Shown: positions 1 to 8,381, counted from the stretch's first letter. The stretch: 13,364 nt of DNA from Euryarchaeota archaeon UBA596 (GCA_002498205.1 DAGQ01000024.1:1-13364); one strand, 5' to 3'. Notes: generated from the letters alone by a model not told the origin. Translations and numbers: made by a program.

Positions 1-135
1 ATCTCTTGCATCAGGTAAAGCTCTGCCAATAATGACAGACATAGCATAATTTATGTATGATATTTTCATTTCCTTATTCAATGGATGATTAAGAATATTT
101 TCATTTGAACTTGGTGTTTCTTCATTAGATGTCAA
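1..135 (-). CDS. gyrA: DNA gyrase subunit A, N-terminal fragment (runs off the left edge)
   Basis: Only the first 45 codons lie in the window. Residues 26-45 carry the hallmark start of the GyrA breakage-reunion domain, read as SYINYAMSVIIGRALPDARD, which matches the SYL-YAMSVI-GRALP-VRD block of bacterial-type GyrA. GyrA forms an A2B2 complex with GyrB that cuts and rejoins DNA and introduces negative supercoils; the catalytic tyrosine lies beyond the edge. The chosen start is TTG at 135, nine bases after a perfect AGGAGGTGAC Shine-Dalgarno at 141-150. The next in-frame ATG (codon 23) lacks a properly spaced site and would leave almost nothing before the conserved block. The gene overlaps the end of gyrB by 11 bases, so translational coupling is likely. 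The identity is certain; the exact start is fairly sure. Confidence 0.93.
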   Translation of the reverse strand, partial: MTSNEETPSSNENILNHPLNKEMKISYINYAMSVIIGRALPDARD

Positions 136-2086
136 GGTTTGTCACCTCCTTTGCATGTGTTTCAATAAATTTCCTTCTGTCTGGGACATCTTCACCCATT
201 AAAATTTCAAACATTCTATCCGTTTCTTCAGCATTCTGAACTGTTACTTTTAGCATGGTTCTTGTTTCAGGATTCATCGTAGTATTCCACAATTGTTCGG
301 GATTCATTTCACCCAAACCTTTGTATCTCTGTACATTAATTTTAGCATTAGGATTATCTCCTTGTAACTCTGTCATTACTAAGTCTCTTTCCTCATCTGA
401 ATACACATATCTTCCCACTCTACCTTTAGATAACTGATATAGTGGTGGTTGAGCGATATACACATGACCTTCTTCTATTGCAGGTCTCATAAATCTCCAT
501 AGGAATGTTAACATCAATGTCCTTATGTGGGCACCATCAATATCTGCATCACACATAATAATAATTTTCGAATATCTTAATTTGCTTGTGTCAAATGTTC
601 CTTCTTCTATAACTCCATCTTCAGAAGGATTTCCAACACCAGCACCTAAAGCCCTAATCATAGTCTGTATCTCATTATTTTGAAATACTTTCACTAGGTT
701 TCTCATTTGCCGTTCAACATTAAGAATTTTACCACGGAGTGGCAATATTGCCTGAATCCTTCTATCTCTACCCGTTTTTGCAGAACCTCCTGCAGAATCT
801 CCTTCGACTAAATATATTTCACATTCAGAAGGATCTCTGGATTGACAATCTGCTAATTTTCCAGGTAATCCTCCACCTTCTAAAACTCCTTTACGTCGAG
901 TTAAATCTCTTGCTTTTCTTGCAGCTTCTCTTGCTTTAGATGCGAGTAATGCTTTATCTACGACTAATTTGCCCACAGAGGGATTTTCCTCAAAGAATTC
1001 ACCTAGTTTTTCATAAACTACCGTTTCAACAATACTTGTGACTTCACTACTTACTAGTTTATCTTTAGTTTGTGATGAAAATGAAGGATCTGGATGTTTT
1101 ACACTGACTATTGCAGATAAACCTTCACGAACATCATCTCCTGATAGTGAACTCCCCTTTAGCAACTTTCGTTTTTTGGCATAGTTGTTGATACATTTAG
1201 TTAACGCCCCTCTTAATCCAGACATGTGAGTTCCGCCGTCTTTGTTTCGAATTATATTTGTGTAACAAAGTATGGTTTCACTAAATGCATCAGACCATTG
1301 TAGTGCTAAATCAATAGTTACAGGTCCCTTCTCTGTATCTCTCTCACCGCTGATTTGAATAACTTCTTGATGCATTACTTCTCTGTTTGAATTAAGTTGC
1401 CTCACAAATTCACTTAATCCTCCCTCGTAGTGGTGTGTACTTACATTTTCTTCATCTTCCCTTTTGTCAGTAATTATTATTTTTAATCCAGCATTAAGGA
1501 ATGATGTTTCTTTTAATCTTGTATCTACTTGTTCAAATTCAAATTCAGTAATGTGCGTGAAAATACCTAAATCTGGTTTAAATTGAATTAATGTTCCTGT
1601 ATCGTCACATTTTCCAATTTCTTTTAATGATTCTACTGGGACTCCTGCCTCGTATCTTTGAAAATAAATTACTCCATCTCTATGAATTGTCATTTCCATC
1701 CATTCGGATACCGCATTTACTGCAGAAACACCAACGCCATGTAAACCCCCTGAAACTTTGTATGAACTATTATCAAATTTCCCACCTGCGTGTAGTTTTG
1801 TCATAATAACTTCAGCAGCAGAGATGCCATATTCTTCATGGATTCCTACTGGTATACCTCTGCCAAAATCACGTACAGAGAGGGATCCATCAGGGTGTAG
1901 GTTTACTTCAATTGAAGCAGTGTGCCCTGCAAGATGTTCATCAACTGAATTGTCCACTACTTCCCAAATACAATGGTGTAAAGCAGTTCCATCGTGTGGA
2001 TCGCCTAGGTACATACCTGGACGTTTTCTAACAGCTTCAAGCCCTTCTAACACTTGAATACTTTCAGCATCATATTCATCTGACAT
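125..2086 (-). CDS. gyrB: DNA gyrase subunit B (type IIA topoisomerase ATPase subunit)
   Basis: This is the ATPase subunit of gyrase, which with GyrA drives ATP-dependent negative supercoiling in the cytoplasm. Numbered from the ATG at 2086 it has 653 residues. The GHKL ATPase domain shows WEVVDNSVDE with E42 and N46, the D73 motif DFGRGIP, and GGLHGVG at 113-119. A transducer domain follows, then the TOPRIM domain with EGDSAGGSA from E428 and DADID at 513-517, and the GyrA-binding tail QRYKGLGEMNP at 586-596 and RRKFIE at 637-642. Its length matches the compact GyrB type without the roughly 170-residue insert of gamma-proteobacteria. An in-frame ATG at 2098 would add four residues, but GGTGA lies between the two ATGs and favours 2086. 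It is divergent from aroD. Archaeal gyrases are known to be of bacterial origin. Confidence 0.97.
   Translation of the reverse strand: MSDEYDAESIQVLEGLEAVRKRPGMYLGDPHDGTALHHCIWEVVDNSVDEHLAGHTASIEVNLHPDGSLSVRDFGRGIPVGIHEEYGISAAEVIMTKLHAGGKFDNSSYKVSGGLHGVGVSAVNAVSEWMEMTIHRDGVIYFQRYEAGVPVESLKEIGKCDDTGTLIQFKPDLGIFTHITEFEFEQVDTRLKETSFLNAGLKIIITDKREDEENVSTHHYEGGLSEFVRQLNSNREVMHQEVIQISGERDTEKGPVTIDLALQWSDAFSETILCYTNIIRNKDGGTHMSGLRGALTKCINNYAKKRKLLKGSSLSGDDVREGLSAIVSVKHPDPSFSSQTKDKLVSSEVTSIVETVVYEKLGEFFEENPSVGKLVVDKALLASKAREAARKARDLTRRKGVLEGGGLPGKLADCQSRDPSECEIYLVEGDSAGGSAKTGRDRRIQAILPLRGKILNVERQMRNLVKVFQNNEIQTMIRALGAGVGNPSEDGVIEEGTFDTSKLRYSKIIIMCDADIDGAHIRTLMLTFLWRFMRPAIEEGHVYIAQPPLYQLSKGRVGRYVYSDEERDLVMTELQGDNPNAKINVQRYKGLGEMNPEQLWNTTMNPETRTMLKVTVQNAEETDRMFEILMGEDVPDRRKFIETHAKEVTNLDI
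141..150 (-). promoter_or_regulatory. Strong Shine-Dalgarno for gyrA, inside the end of gyrB
   Basis: Reading the minus strand, AGGAGGTGAC lies within the last codons of gyrB and ends five bases before the gyrA TTG; the AGGAGG core is nine bases away. It is fully complementary to the usual archaeal 16S rRNA tail. It decides the otherwise weak TTG start and suggests gyrA is translated from the gyrB transcript. Confidence 0.75.
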
Positions 2087-2090
2087 TAAA

Positions 2091-2095
2091 TCACC
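2091..2095 (-). promoter_or_regulatory. GGTGA Shine-Dalgarno deciding the gyrB start
   Basis: On the minus strand the sequence reads ATG-GGTGAT-TTA-ATG. GGTGA pairs with the archaeal 16S 3' end and sits four bases before the ATG at 2086. No such motif precedes the upstream ATG at 2098. The AAAATTTT stretch at 2115-2122 is the best TATA-like element; it would start transcription near 2092, which also leaves only the ATG at 2086 usable. Both arguments are inferences. Confidence 0.45.
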
Positions 2096-2249
2096 CATTA
2101 ATTTCTAATTGTAGAAAATTTTGCTACCCCATCACTCGAACCTTAAGGACTTCTTCGAACATTTGTAGAGTAACAAGCGAGGTTTGTAAACTAATCGCCT
2201 ATGTGTTTGCAATAGGTACATATGTGTAGGTAAAAAAAATTCGACAGCA

Positions 2250-2257
2250 TTAAAGTA
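2250..2257 (+). promoter_or_regulatory. Putative archaeal TATA box for aroD
   Basis: TTAAAGTA is centred about 25 bases before the aroD GTG at 2278, the normal distance from TATA centre to transcription start in archaea. No Shine-Dalgarno precedes the GTG. Together these fit a leaderless aroD mRNA beginning at or beside its start codon. In AT-rich DNA this match could arise by chance. Confidence 0.4.
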
Positions 2258-2277
2258 AACTTCAGATTGGCCATGTC

Positions 2278-3063
2278 GTGAACCGTCCATTGGTATGTGT
2301 TTCTATTGAGGGGCACACAGTCAAAGAATGCATCAAGTCTGCTGGTTTAGCAGCATTAGCAGGTGCAGATATGTTGGAGATAAGGTTCGATTGTTTATAT
2401 TTATCAAAAGTTCATCATAATAATCCCTCTGAGTCCGATAACGAACAAAAAGTACAATTTGAATTAGTTCCAAAAGAGATATCAGAAGTAGATGTAAAAG
2501 ACTCAATTAAAAGACTCAAAGAAGCAATAGAAAAGCCAGTAATTTTTACTTGTAGAAGTAAAGAAGAGGGTGGATATTTTCCAGGTAGTGAAGATGAAAG
2601 AATTGAAATATTGTCAAAAGCAATTGAAAGTAAAGTTAGTTGGATAGACTTAGAACTTAATTTAGATTCAAAAAGTCGTAAAAAATTATATGATGATGCT
2701 ACTAAATCAAAGACAAAAATAATCTCTTCTTTCCATGATGTCAATCAAACACCAGATGCTGATGAAATCGTATCTTTAATCGAGGAAAATCATGAATCAG
2801 GTGATTTAATCAAGTTATGTTTTAAGACAAATGATTATCATGATGGAATTGAAATTGTTACAGCATGTTGGAATTTGAGGAATAGTCCACATCAAATAAG
2901 TGTAATGGGCTTAGGTCCAAGTGGAGATTGGACAAGATTACATGCGCCTTTATTGAATCAAGCATTGGTTTATGCTACTCTTGAGTCAGACTTTCATTTA
3001 GGCAAAAAAGGCCTAATTAATGTTAGAGATTTAACAGATGCTTGGGAAATGTTAGAATATTAA
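2278..3063 (+). CDS. aroD: 3-dehydroquinate dehydratase, type I (shikimate pathway)
   Basis: This 261-residue cytosolic enzyme dehydrates 3-dehydroquinate to 3-dehydroshikimate through a Schiff base, the third step of aromatic amino acid synthesis. The TIM-barrel type I family is recognisable throughout: EIRFD at 34-38, VIFTCR at 88-93, the catalytic histidine H153 in SFHD, the Schiff-base lysine K179 in LIKL (26 residues later, close to the 27 of E. coli H143/K170), and a substrate-binding arginine R220 in the block MGLGPSGDWTR. It differs from short relatives by a polar insert at about residues 41-72, just after EIRFD. The GTG start is supported by a TATA-like box about 25 bases upstream; the overlapping ATG at 2273 is out of frame. 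It stands alone, divergent from gyrB, with no other shikimate gene in the window. It ends 15 bases from a convergent gene. Confidence 0.95.
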   Translation: MNRPLVCVSIEGHTVKECIKSAGLAALAGADMLEIRFDCLYLSKVHHNNPSESDNEQKVQFELVPKEISEVDVKDSIKRLKEAIEKPVIFTCRSKEEGGYFPGSEDERIEILSKAIESKVSWIDLELNLDSKSRKKLYDDATKSKTKIISSFHDVNQTPDADEIVSLIEENHESGDLIKLCFKTNDYHDGIEIVTACWNLRNSPHQISVMGLGPSGDWTRLHAPLLNQALVYATLESDFHLGKKGLINVRDLTDAWEMLEY

Positions 3064-3078
3064 TTCTAATATATATTC

Positions 3079-4065
3079 TCATTGTTCTTCTTCCATCATC
3101 GTTCCAAACGATTTAGAATCTGTTCCTGAGACTTTAGGAATTAGTTGAGAGTTTTCAGAAATTAAACCAGCCTTTTGATAACGAACATGTAATACAGCAG
3201 GGATTGCAGCAACTGTAAGAAATAAACCGCAACAGGTTAGACTTACAGTCCAATTTGGTAATGCAAATCTTTCTTCAATCATTACTTGAATGTCAACTTG
3301 AACATCATGTCCTGGTGCACCAGCATCATCATAAATATTGTCCCAACCATCAACAATCAAGTAAAATTCTTCCCAGCTCGGACCTCCTTCTTGCCACATT
3401 GTGTTGGTTACTAGGGACTGATCCAATGCTACTGAAAATTCAAATTTTGAATCATCATGATATTCATGAACATCTCTAAATGGTTTCCAATAAAGACTAC
3501 CTAAATATGATTGCCATTCAATCGGGACTTCATTCTTCCAATGTCTCCATTCTTCATGTCTTTCTCTGTAATCTCTTTGATATGTCTCCCAGTCATATTC
3601 AGTGAGTAAATATACATCAACATTTGAACTTCCCAATATAGTGCCATTGTTCAAATGCTGAGCAGTGATACAAAATGTATATTTTTGTCCCGTTGTCAAA
3701 TTTAATCTTAGTCCACTAATTGAATCATTAGTCATTAATTGACTAGTACTAAAATCATCATCTTGTGTTAATGTTCCAAGAGGAGATTGAGGGAGATATG
3801 AATTAGGGGTGTCTTGAATCTCTACGCCTCGGTCCTCATCCTCACTAAAATCCCCTTTTTCTCCTCCCCAATAATATTCTTGAATCGAAATATTTGCTGC
3901 TTCAGTGCCCCATATTGGTTCTCTATTGGATGAACTACAAGATGAGGCAGAAACGGGTTGAATCAGATTACTATTGGGTAGAGTAATTATTGAGACTAAA
4001 GAGGGTAATAAAAAAATTAAAATTAGAAAAATCGAGATTCTTTGAATCCAAGACATTTTCTTCAC
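3079..4065 (-). CDS. Exported type-I membrane protein of unknown function
   Basis: I do not recognise the family. The 328-residue protein has an N-terminal signal sequence (hydrophobic 10-27, plausible cleavage after PVSA at residue 40), an external region of about 230 residues, one transmembrane helix at about 273-294, and a short polar cytoplasmic tail. The external part looks like a beta-sandwich: LRLNLTTGQKYTFCITA, then DVYLLTEYDWETYQ, a tryptophan- and charge-rich loop at 160-200, then FYLIVDGWDN. That order resembles pre-peptidase or GOLD-like surface domains, a weak guess only. The GTG start at 4065 overlaps the TGA of the upstream peptidase/PKD gene as GTGA, implying translational coupling. 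An ATG three codons later (4056) also has AGAGGT 11 bases upstream and is about equally likely. Co-transcription suggests it works with the upstream surface protein. Confidence 0.8.
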   Translation of the reverse strand: MKKMSWIQRISIFLILIFLLPSLVSIITLPNSNLIQPVSASSCSSSNREPIWGTEAANISIQEYYWGGEKGDFSEDEDRGVEIQDTPNSYLPQSPLGTLTQDDDFSTSQLMTNDSISGLRLNLTTGQKYTFCITAQHLNNGTILGSSNVDVYLLTEYDWETYQRDYRERHEEWRHWKNEVPIEWQSYLGSLYWKPFRDVHEYHDDSKFEFSVALDQSLVTNTMWQEGGPSWEEFYLIVDGWDNIYDDAGAPGHDVQVDIQVMIEERFALPNWTVSLTCCGLFLTVAAIPAVLHVRYQKAGLISENSQLIPKVSGTDSKSFGTMMEEEQ

Positions 4066-7000
4066 TTACCTCTTACGGGGCGAATATAACCAGAACTTGA
4101 ATTCCGTCTCTCTTCTTTATCTAATACATTTGGTTTTGGTGGCGGGGTATGATTATCCATTCCCATGACTCCTCCTTTAACTTCTACAGTATCTACTTCA
4201 TATGTTTCTGAGGCTTCTTCAGCATCTTCCTCAAGTTCATTTGGTTGTCTCATTGCAAAATATCCTAAAAGTAATACTGCAATAATAGTTCCAATAAATA
4301 TTACACTATTACTTCCAATATCAGAACTAAAATAACTATTTGGATCAGCCCAATCAAATTCTTCTTCATCACTATCTGTTTGTTTTTGAAGAATTTTAAT
4401 TGGAATATATTCAATTGAACAATGATTGATTCCATCACAAATCTTCAGTGTTATAACAGTATTTCCTGTTTCATTCCATGAATATTCTAATGATTGAGCA
4501 ATAATGAAATCATTTGAGTTATCTCCATCTAGGGCAGCGGAAATACTTGTGTCTTCAAATCTAGAATCTAAATCCCAATAATATTTAATTTCTGAATTTA
4601 CATCTTCTTCACAATCATTTTCTGCAATTCCATCTTCATTATTGTCTATACTAGGGTTAAGATCTCTACAAGCAATAATTCCATTTGTCAATTCTAAATC
4701 ATCTGCAGATGCTGTAACTCTGATATTAGTTTGTTCTACGATTTGTTCAATTCCACTAGAGATGCTCAAACTATTGAATACTGGGGCTTCATTTATTCTA
4801 ACTTTAAATTGAATTTGACTTGTGTCTCCAGTCCCGTAGCCGTCTCTTACAGTTAAAGTGACAGTATACAGCCCAGGTAAATCATATGAATGCCAAGGAC
4901 TTGCCTCATTACTAATTGGTCCTGCATCACCAAAGTCCCAAGAATATTCTACGATACCATTCCAATCATTTTCATTTTGATTAGGATTAGTAAATCCATT
5001 AAATTTGAAATCACCATCTCTTGTTCCACTAGAATCAAAAAATAATAGCGCACCTGGAGCTGCAAAGATTTCACCCTCACTGGTAAATGTGGAAGTGTAT
5101 GTGAACACACTATCATTGCCTCTTGGTGTATTTTCATTAACTATCTCACCATTCAACCATGCATCTAATATTTTTGCATCAATAATTGGTGCAGGATTTG
5201 CGATTCTAATTATTCTCTCCAGGGTTAGAGAATTTAATCCAAGGGAATCCGTAACAATCAATGTCACACTGTAATCTCCTGGTTCATCAAATTGATATCC
5301 AATAGGTTCATTTGAAGTTACATTTATTGAATATCCATCTGAAAAAATCCATTGCGCCATTAACATATCTGAACTATCCGGATCATAACTGGAACCAGAA
5401 TCAAAAGTATAATTTCTTCCAGCAACTGCATCTTCGATTACTAAATTTAGTGGATTGCCTAAATTATCGTATACATTCAATAGTGGAACAGGTCTTTGAT
5501 TATTTACAGTTACAACGAATGTCGCAATTGATTGATTCCCATCATCGTCTATTGCAGTAATTGTTACATTATAATTACCTGGAAATTTCCAAGCAGGAGT
5601 TGGGTTTAGATCAGCAGATGTAATTGGTTCTAGGAATGCACTATCGAAGTTGACTCCACTGCCGTCCAAATTAACCTCACCTTCGAATACCCATATTATT
5701 TCCGTAATTGTACCATCATCATCTACAAAAACATCAGGTAGAGTAATTGGAACAAGTGTTTCTGTAACAAAATTACCTTCGAATATCTGTCTTGGGATAC
5801 GATTCATTACTAATATTTCTAATTCAAGGAATGCAACGTTTGTTCCATCACTTAGACTTAAATTTAAAATTGAAGATCTTCCGTTTGCTTCTCCTTCAGT
5901 CCAAGCATGAACAACTTCATACATGCCTAATCCAGATTCAACATTCCCATCGCCAAAAGACCAAGTAAAATCAAGCAAATCTATCGGAACATTATCACTA
6001 GCTCTGTATGCACTAAATTCTGTAGCTTGGTCTGTATCTAAACACCAATCTGCAGGGCACCAATCTGGTTTTTGACTTAAAGATTGGCCATTAATCCTAA
6101 TCTCTATAATTGGTGTTGATTCATCAGTTATGTTCATACTCCAATTTAGAATGTCACTCCAACCTCCTCCAATATCCTGAACTTTTAATGTGACTGGGAA
6201 AAGCCCTACAGAAGTGTAGGCTCTTCTTGGATTTTTGAGAGTAGAGATACTCCCATCGCCAAAAGTCCATTCATAAGCCACGGGATCATCATTGTTGGGC
6301 AAACTTTCGTTATCTGTTGATAATCCCCATTTATCTTCTCCAGATGCTGAAAATTGAATTTGATCCCATGTTTCAGCATCAAATGTATTGATTGAACCAA
6401 TAGCTTCTGGTTTTAAATTTTCTAAAAATAGGTTTGGTAAAACTTGTGTATCGATCACTGAGCCAGTTAATTCAACCAATCTTGTAACTATTGTGTAAGT
6501 GTCAGTTAATTGAGGCGTGAACCAAGAACTAAAAGTTACAGGCTGTCCTCCACCTGCATTTACTCTTGAGGTTGTTGAATCAATTAGATTATTAGATGAA
6601 TCATATACTTCAAGTAAAACATCAACTTTTTCAGAATATGCTTGAGATGTAACATAGGTATCTACTTGAATTGTATCAAACCCTCCATCTCCATCTCTAT
6701 CGGTATAATTAAGCAAAGGAGATGGATTTAATGTCGGTGGGCCTGTAATTACATTTGCTTCAATACTTACTGAAGAAGTGGGATATGCGGAAAATCCTGG
6801 AGGAAGTGTTCCATAACAATCTTCATAATTACAATCACTTGGAATGGATTCAAACCAGGTTATTGCATAAACTTCATCAGTACCGTTTCCAAATCCAGGA
6901 ACTAATCCTGTGGCTTCTCCATAATCAGGATTTCCATCACCATTGCCGTCTGGACCTGGCAAAAAGTCTAGTGGTGTTGTCGTAACAATACCATTACTAT

Positions 7001-8375
7001 CAACTGCAGCTAAAACACCATCAAATAGGGTTAATTCAGATGTTAGTCTTAGGTTAAGTTTACCAGCATTTCCATCAGCAACCATTTTGAAAACAGCCAA
7101 ACCCCATCCCTCAATCACAACGCTTGGGCTTGTCCAAGGTTGTGACCAAGTAGTATGTGTTTCTGAAGGTTGAACTCTACAAACGGAACTAGAACCTCCA
7201 CATGTAGGCATCATATCGATACTGTCGAATCCGTATGGTGCTTGATCGGAATCTAATGTGGCAGCAACAGAAAAATTAGCCATTGCATCAGAAAATGTGT
7301 TTCCAATTGGTGAAGAAACTCCACCAGGTGGATTTGCTAATAAATTTGAAACCCCAAATCCACCACTTGCTTGATCAGATACGAGTTGAGCCATAGCATT
7401 TGGTCCGCCTAACATGTCGTGAAGATAGAGCATAAAGAGCATCCCTGCGCCATAATCTGATGTATCTTCTTTTTGATCCCACCAACGAATACTTACATCA
7501 GGACGACTAGTCCAAGCATTTATGTGTCCTCTCAGCGAATTATCCATTCCAAAGCAGAAGAAAGCTGCCATGTCTGCATTCCCTTCATCAACCCATAAGT
7601 ATTCACTCGGGTCTGCGTGATTATGTAATAAATGTTGAAATTCATGAGCAAGAATTACTTTTCCAAATGATCCGCTAGTGTCTGCAGCATCAACAAAAAT
7701 CGATTCTTGACTATTTGCAATACCAGGAGAGAAATAACCGCCAATGCCTCCTCCTCCATCAATATCATAAATTACAATTTGAACCTGACAATTTCCATCT
7801 CTATCTGGCATTGAACCTGAAAGGAATAAATTTGTTACAGTGGGAAAGATGGTAGTTTCCCAATCTGTCGCAAAACTGTTTAATGTTGCGATATTTACAT
7901 TACTACTAGTTCCAACTAAGAATGCAGCGTTCGCAGTGACTTTTTCAGCAACAACATCTATTGAACCTCCAGATATTGCCACATTTCCAGATTCACCTTC
8001 TGTCCAATCATCCCCTGGGCTAGGTGTACAGCCAGGATGCGCTCTTCCTGAAGTACCAGTTTGAGCCGCAACAGATACTGTATTTTCTGAATCAAATGGT
8101 TTTCCCGCTTCAGAATATTTTGCTTTCATCCATCTTGATGCTGAATATACAGGTGATTCTTCAGTAAATAAATATTGACGCCCATCAAATTCTGGAATAA
8201 AATCATTCAAATCACCAATAACATACGGTTCATTAATTTGATTATTTTCTTCTTCATTTTGTTCATTATTCTCATTGGAATTTGCAGAAACTATTGGAGA
8301 GAAACTAGCACCTAAAAACATGAATAGCATTGCTATAATTAGTTTAGCAGAGTAATTATTTTCGCGCTTCGACAT
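4062..8375 (-). CDS. Giant surface metallopeptidase with PKD repeats and C-terminal membrane anchor
   Basis: The 1437-residue protein starts with a signal peptide (hydrophobic about 10-31, ending IVSA). A gluzincin-like zinc peptidase domain spans about 90-370: HEFQH at 244-248 gives two histidine ligands and the catalytic glutamate, and WVDEG with E264 offers the third ligand. It is preceded by IVIYDIDGGGG and GYFSPG and followed by YGAGMLFMLYLHD, an order like family M30 (hyicolysin). From about 650 come PKD-type repeats with WTFGDG (703), WSFGDG (805), WIFSDG (1009) and WDFGDA (1146), plus degenerate ones near 895 and 1267. Calcium-type loops occur at 476-487 and 559-567. A transmembrane helix at 1357-1375 leads to a 62-residue cytoplasmic tail with PPPKP and GYIRPVR. 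The start at 8375 is chosen because AGGTG lies six bases upstream; the in-frame GTG at 8384 is inside that site. Substrate unknown; it may degrade or process proteins outside the cell. Confidence 0.88.
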   Translation of the reverse strand: MSKRENNYSAKLIIAMLFMFLGASFSPIVSANSNENNEQNEEENNQINEPYVIGDLNDFIPEFDGRQYLFTEESPVYSASRWMKAKYSEAGKPFDSENTVSVAAQTGTSGRAHPGCTPSPGDDWTEGESGNVAISGGSIDVVAEKVTANAAFLVGTSSNVNIATLNSFATDWETTIFPTVTNLFLSGSMPDRDGNCQVQIVIYDIDGGGGIGGYFSPGIANSQESIFVDAADTSGSFGKVILAHEFQHLLHNHADPSEYLWVDEGNADMAAFFCFGMDNSLRGHINAWTSRPDVSIRWWDQKEDTSDYGAGMLFMLYLHDMLGGPNAMAQLVSDQASGGFGVSNLLANPPGGVSSPIGNTFSDAMANFSVAATLDSDQAPYGFDSIDMMPTCGGSSSVCRVQPSETHTTWSQPWTSPSVVIEGWGLAVFKMVADGNAGKLNLRLTSELTLFDGVLAAVDSNGIVTTTPLDFLPGPDGNGDGNPDYGEATGLVPGFGNGTDEVYAITWFESIPSDCNYEDCYGTLPPGFSAYPTSSVSIEANVITGPPTLNPSPLLNYTDRDGDGGFDTIQVDTYVTSQAYSEKVDVLLEVYDSSNNLIDSTTSRVNAGGGQPVTFSSWFTPQLTDTYTIVTRLVELTGSVIDTQVLPNLFLENLKPEAIGSINTFDAETWDQIQFSASGEDKWGLSTDNESLPNNDDPVAYEWTFGDGSISTLKNPRRAYTSVGLFPVTLKVQDIGGGWSDILNWSMNITDESTPIIEIRINGQSLSQKPDWCPADWCLDTDQATEFSAYRASDNVPIDLLDFTWSFGDGNVESGLGMYEVVHAWTEGEANGRSSILNLSLSDGTNVAFLELEILVMNRIPRQIFEGNFVTETLVPITLPDVFVDDDGTITEIIWVFEGEVNLDGSGVNFDSAFLEPITSADLNPTPAWKFPGNYNVTITAIDDDGNQSIATFVVTVNNQRPVPLLNVYDNLGNPLNLVIEDAVAGRNYTFDSGSSYDPDSSDMLMAQWIFSDGYSINVTSNEPIGYQFDEPGDYSVTLIVTDSLGLNSLTLERIIRIANPAPIIDAKILDAWLNGEIVNENTPRGNDSVFTYTSTFTSEGEIFAAPGALLFFDSSGTRDGDFKFNGFTNPNQNENDWNGIVEYSWDFGDAGPISNEASPWHSYDLPGLYTVTLTVRDGYGTGDTSQIQFKVRINEAPVFNSLSISSGIEQIVEQTNIRVTASADDLELTNGIIACRDLNPSIDNNEDGIAENDCEEDVNSEIKYYWDLDSRFEDTSISAALDGDNSNDFIIAQSLEYSWNETGNTVITLKICDGINHCSIEYIPIKILQKQTDSDEEEFDWADPNSYFSSDIGSNSVIFIGTIIAVLLLGYFAMRQPNELEEDAEEASETYEVDTVEVKGGVMGMDNHTPPPKPNVLDKEERRNSSSGYIRPVRGK

Positions 8376-8381
8376 CAAGGA

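Noticed and set aside
1758..2057. Open reading frame of 99 codons on the plus strand inside gyrB
   Set aside because: It lies antisense within the strongly conserved ATPase domain of gyrB, has no recognisable motif, and is best explained as a frame shadow.
2415..2744. Open reading frame of 109 codons antisense to aroD
   Set aside because: It covers the middle of a well-supported aroD gene, has no Shine-Dalgarno or family motif, and its serine/leucine-rich content mirrors the opposite frame.
3064..3078. Possible bidirectional terminator between aroD and the convergent membrane-protein gene
   Set aside because: The 15-base gap is AT-rich but has no hairpin and no clear T run on either strand, so a terminator cannot be supported.
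4900..6350. Possible DNA-level tandem repeat in the PKD region
   Set aside because: The PKD units share only short protein motifs such as W-x-FGDG; they are too diverged to form nucleotide repeats or a recent duplication.
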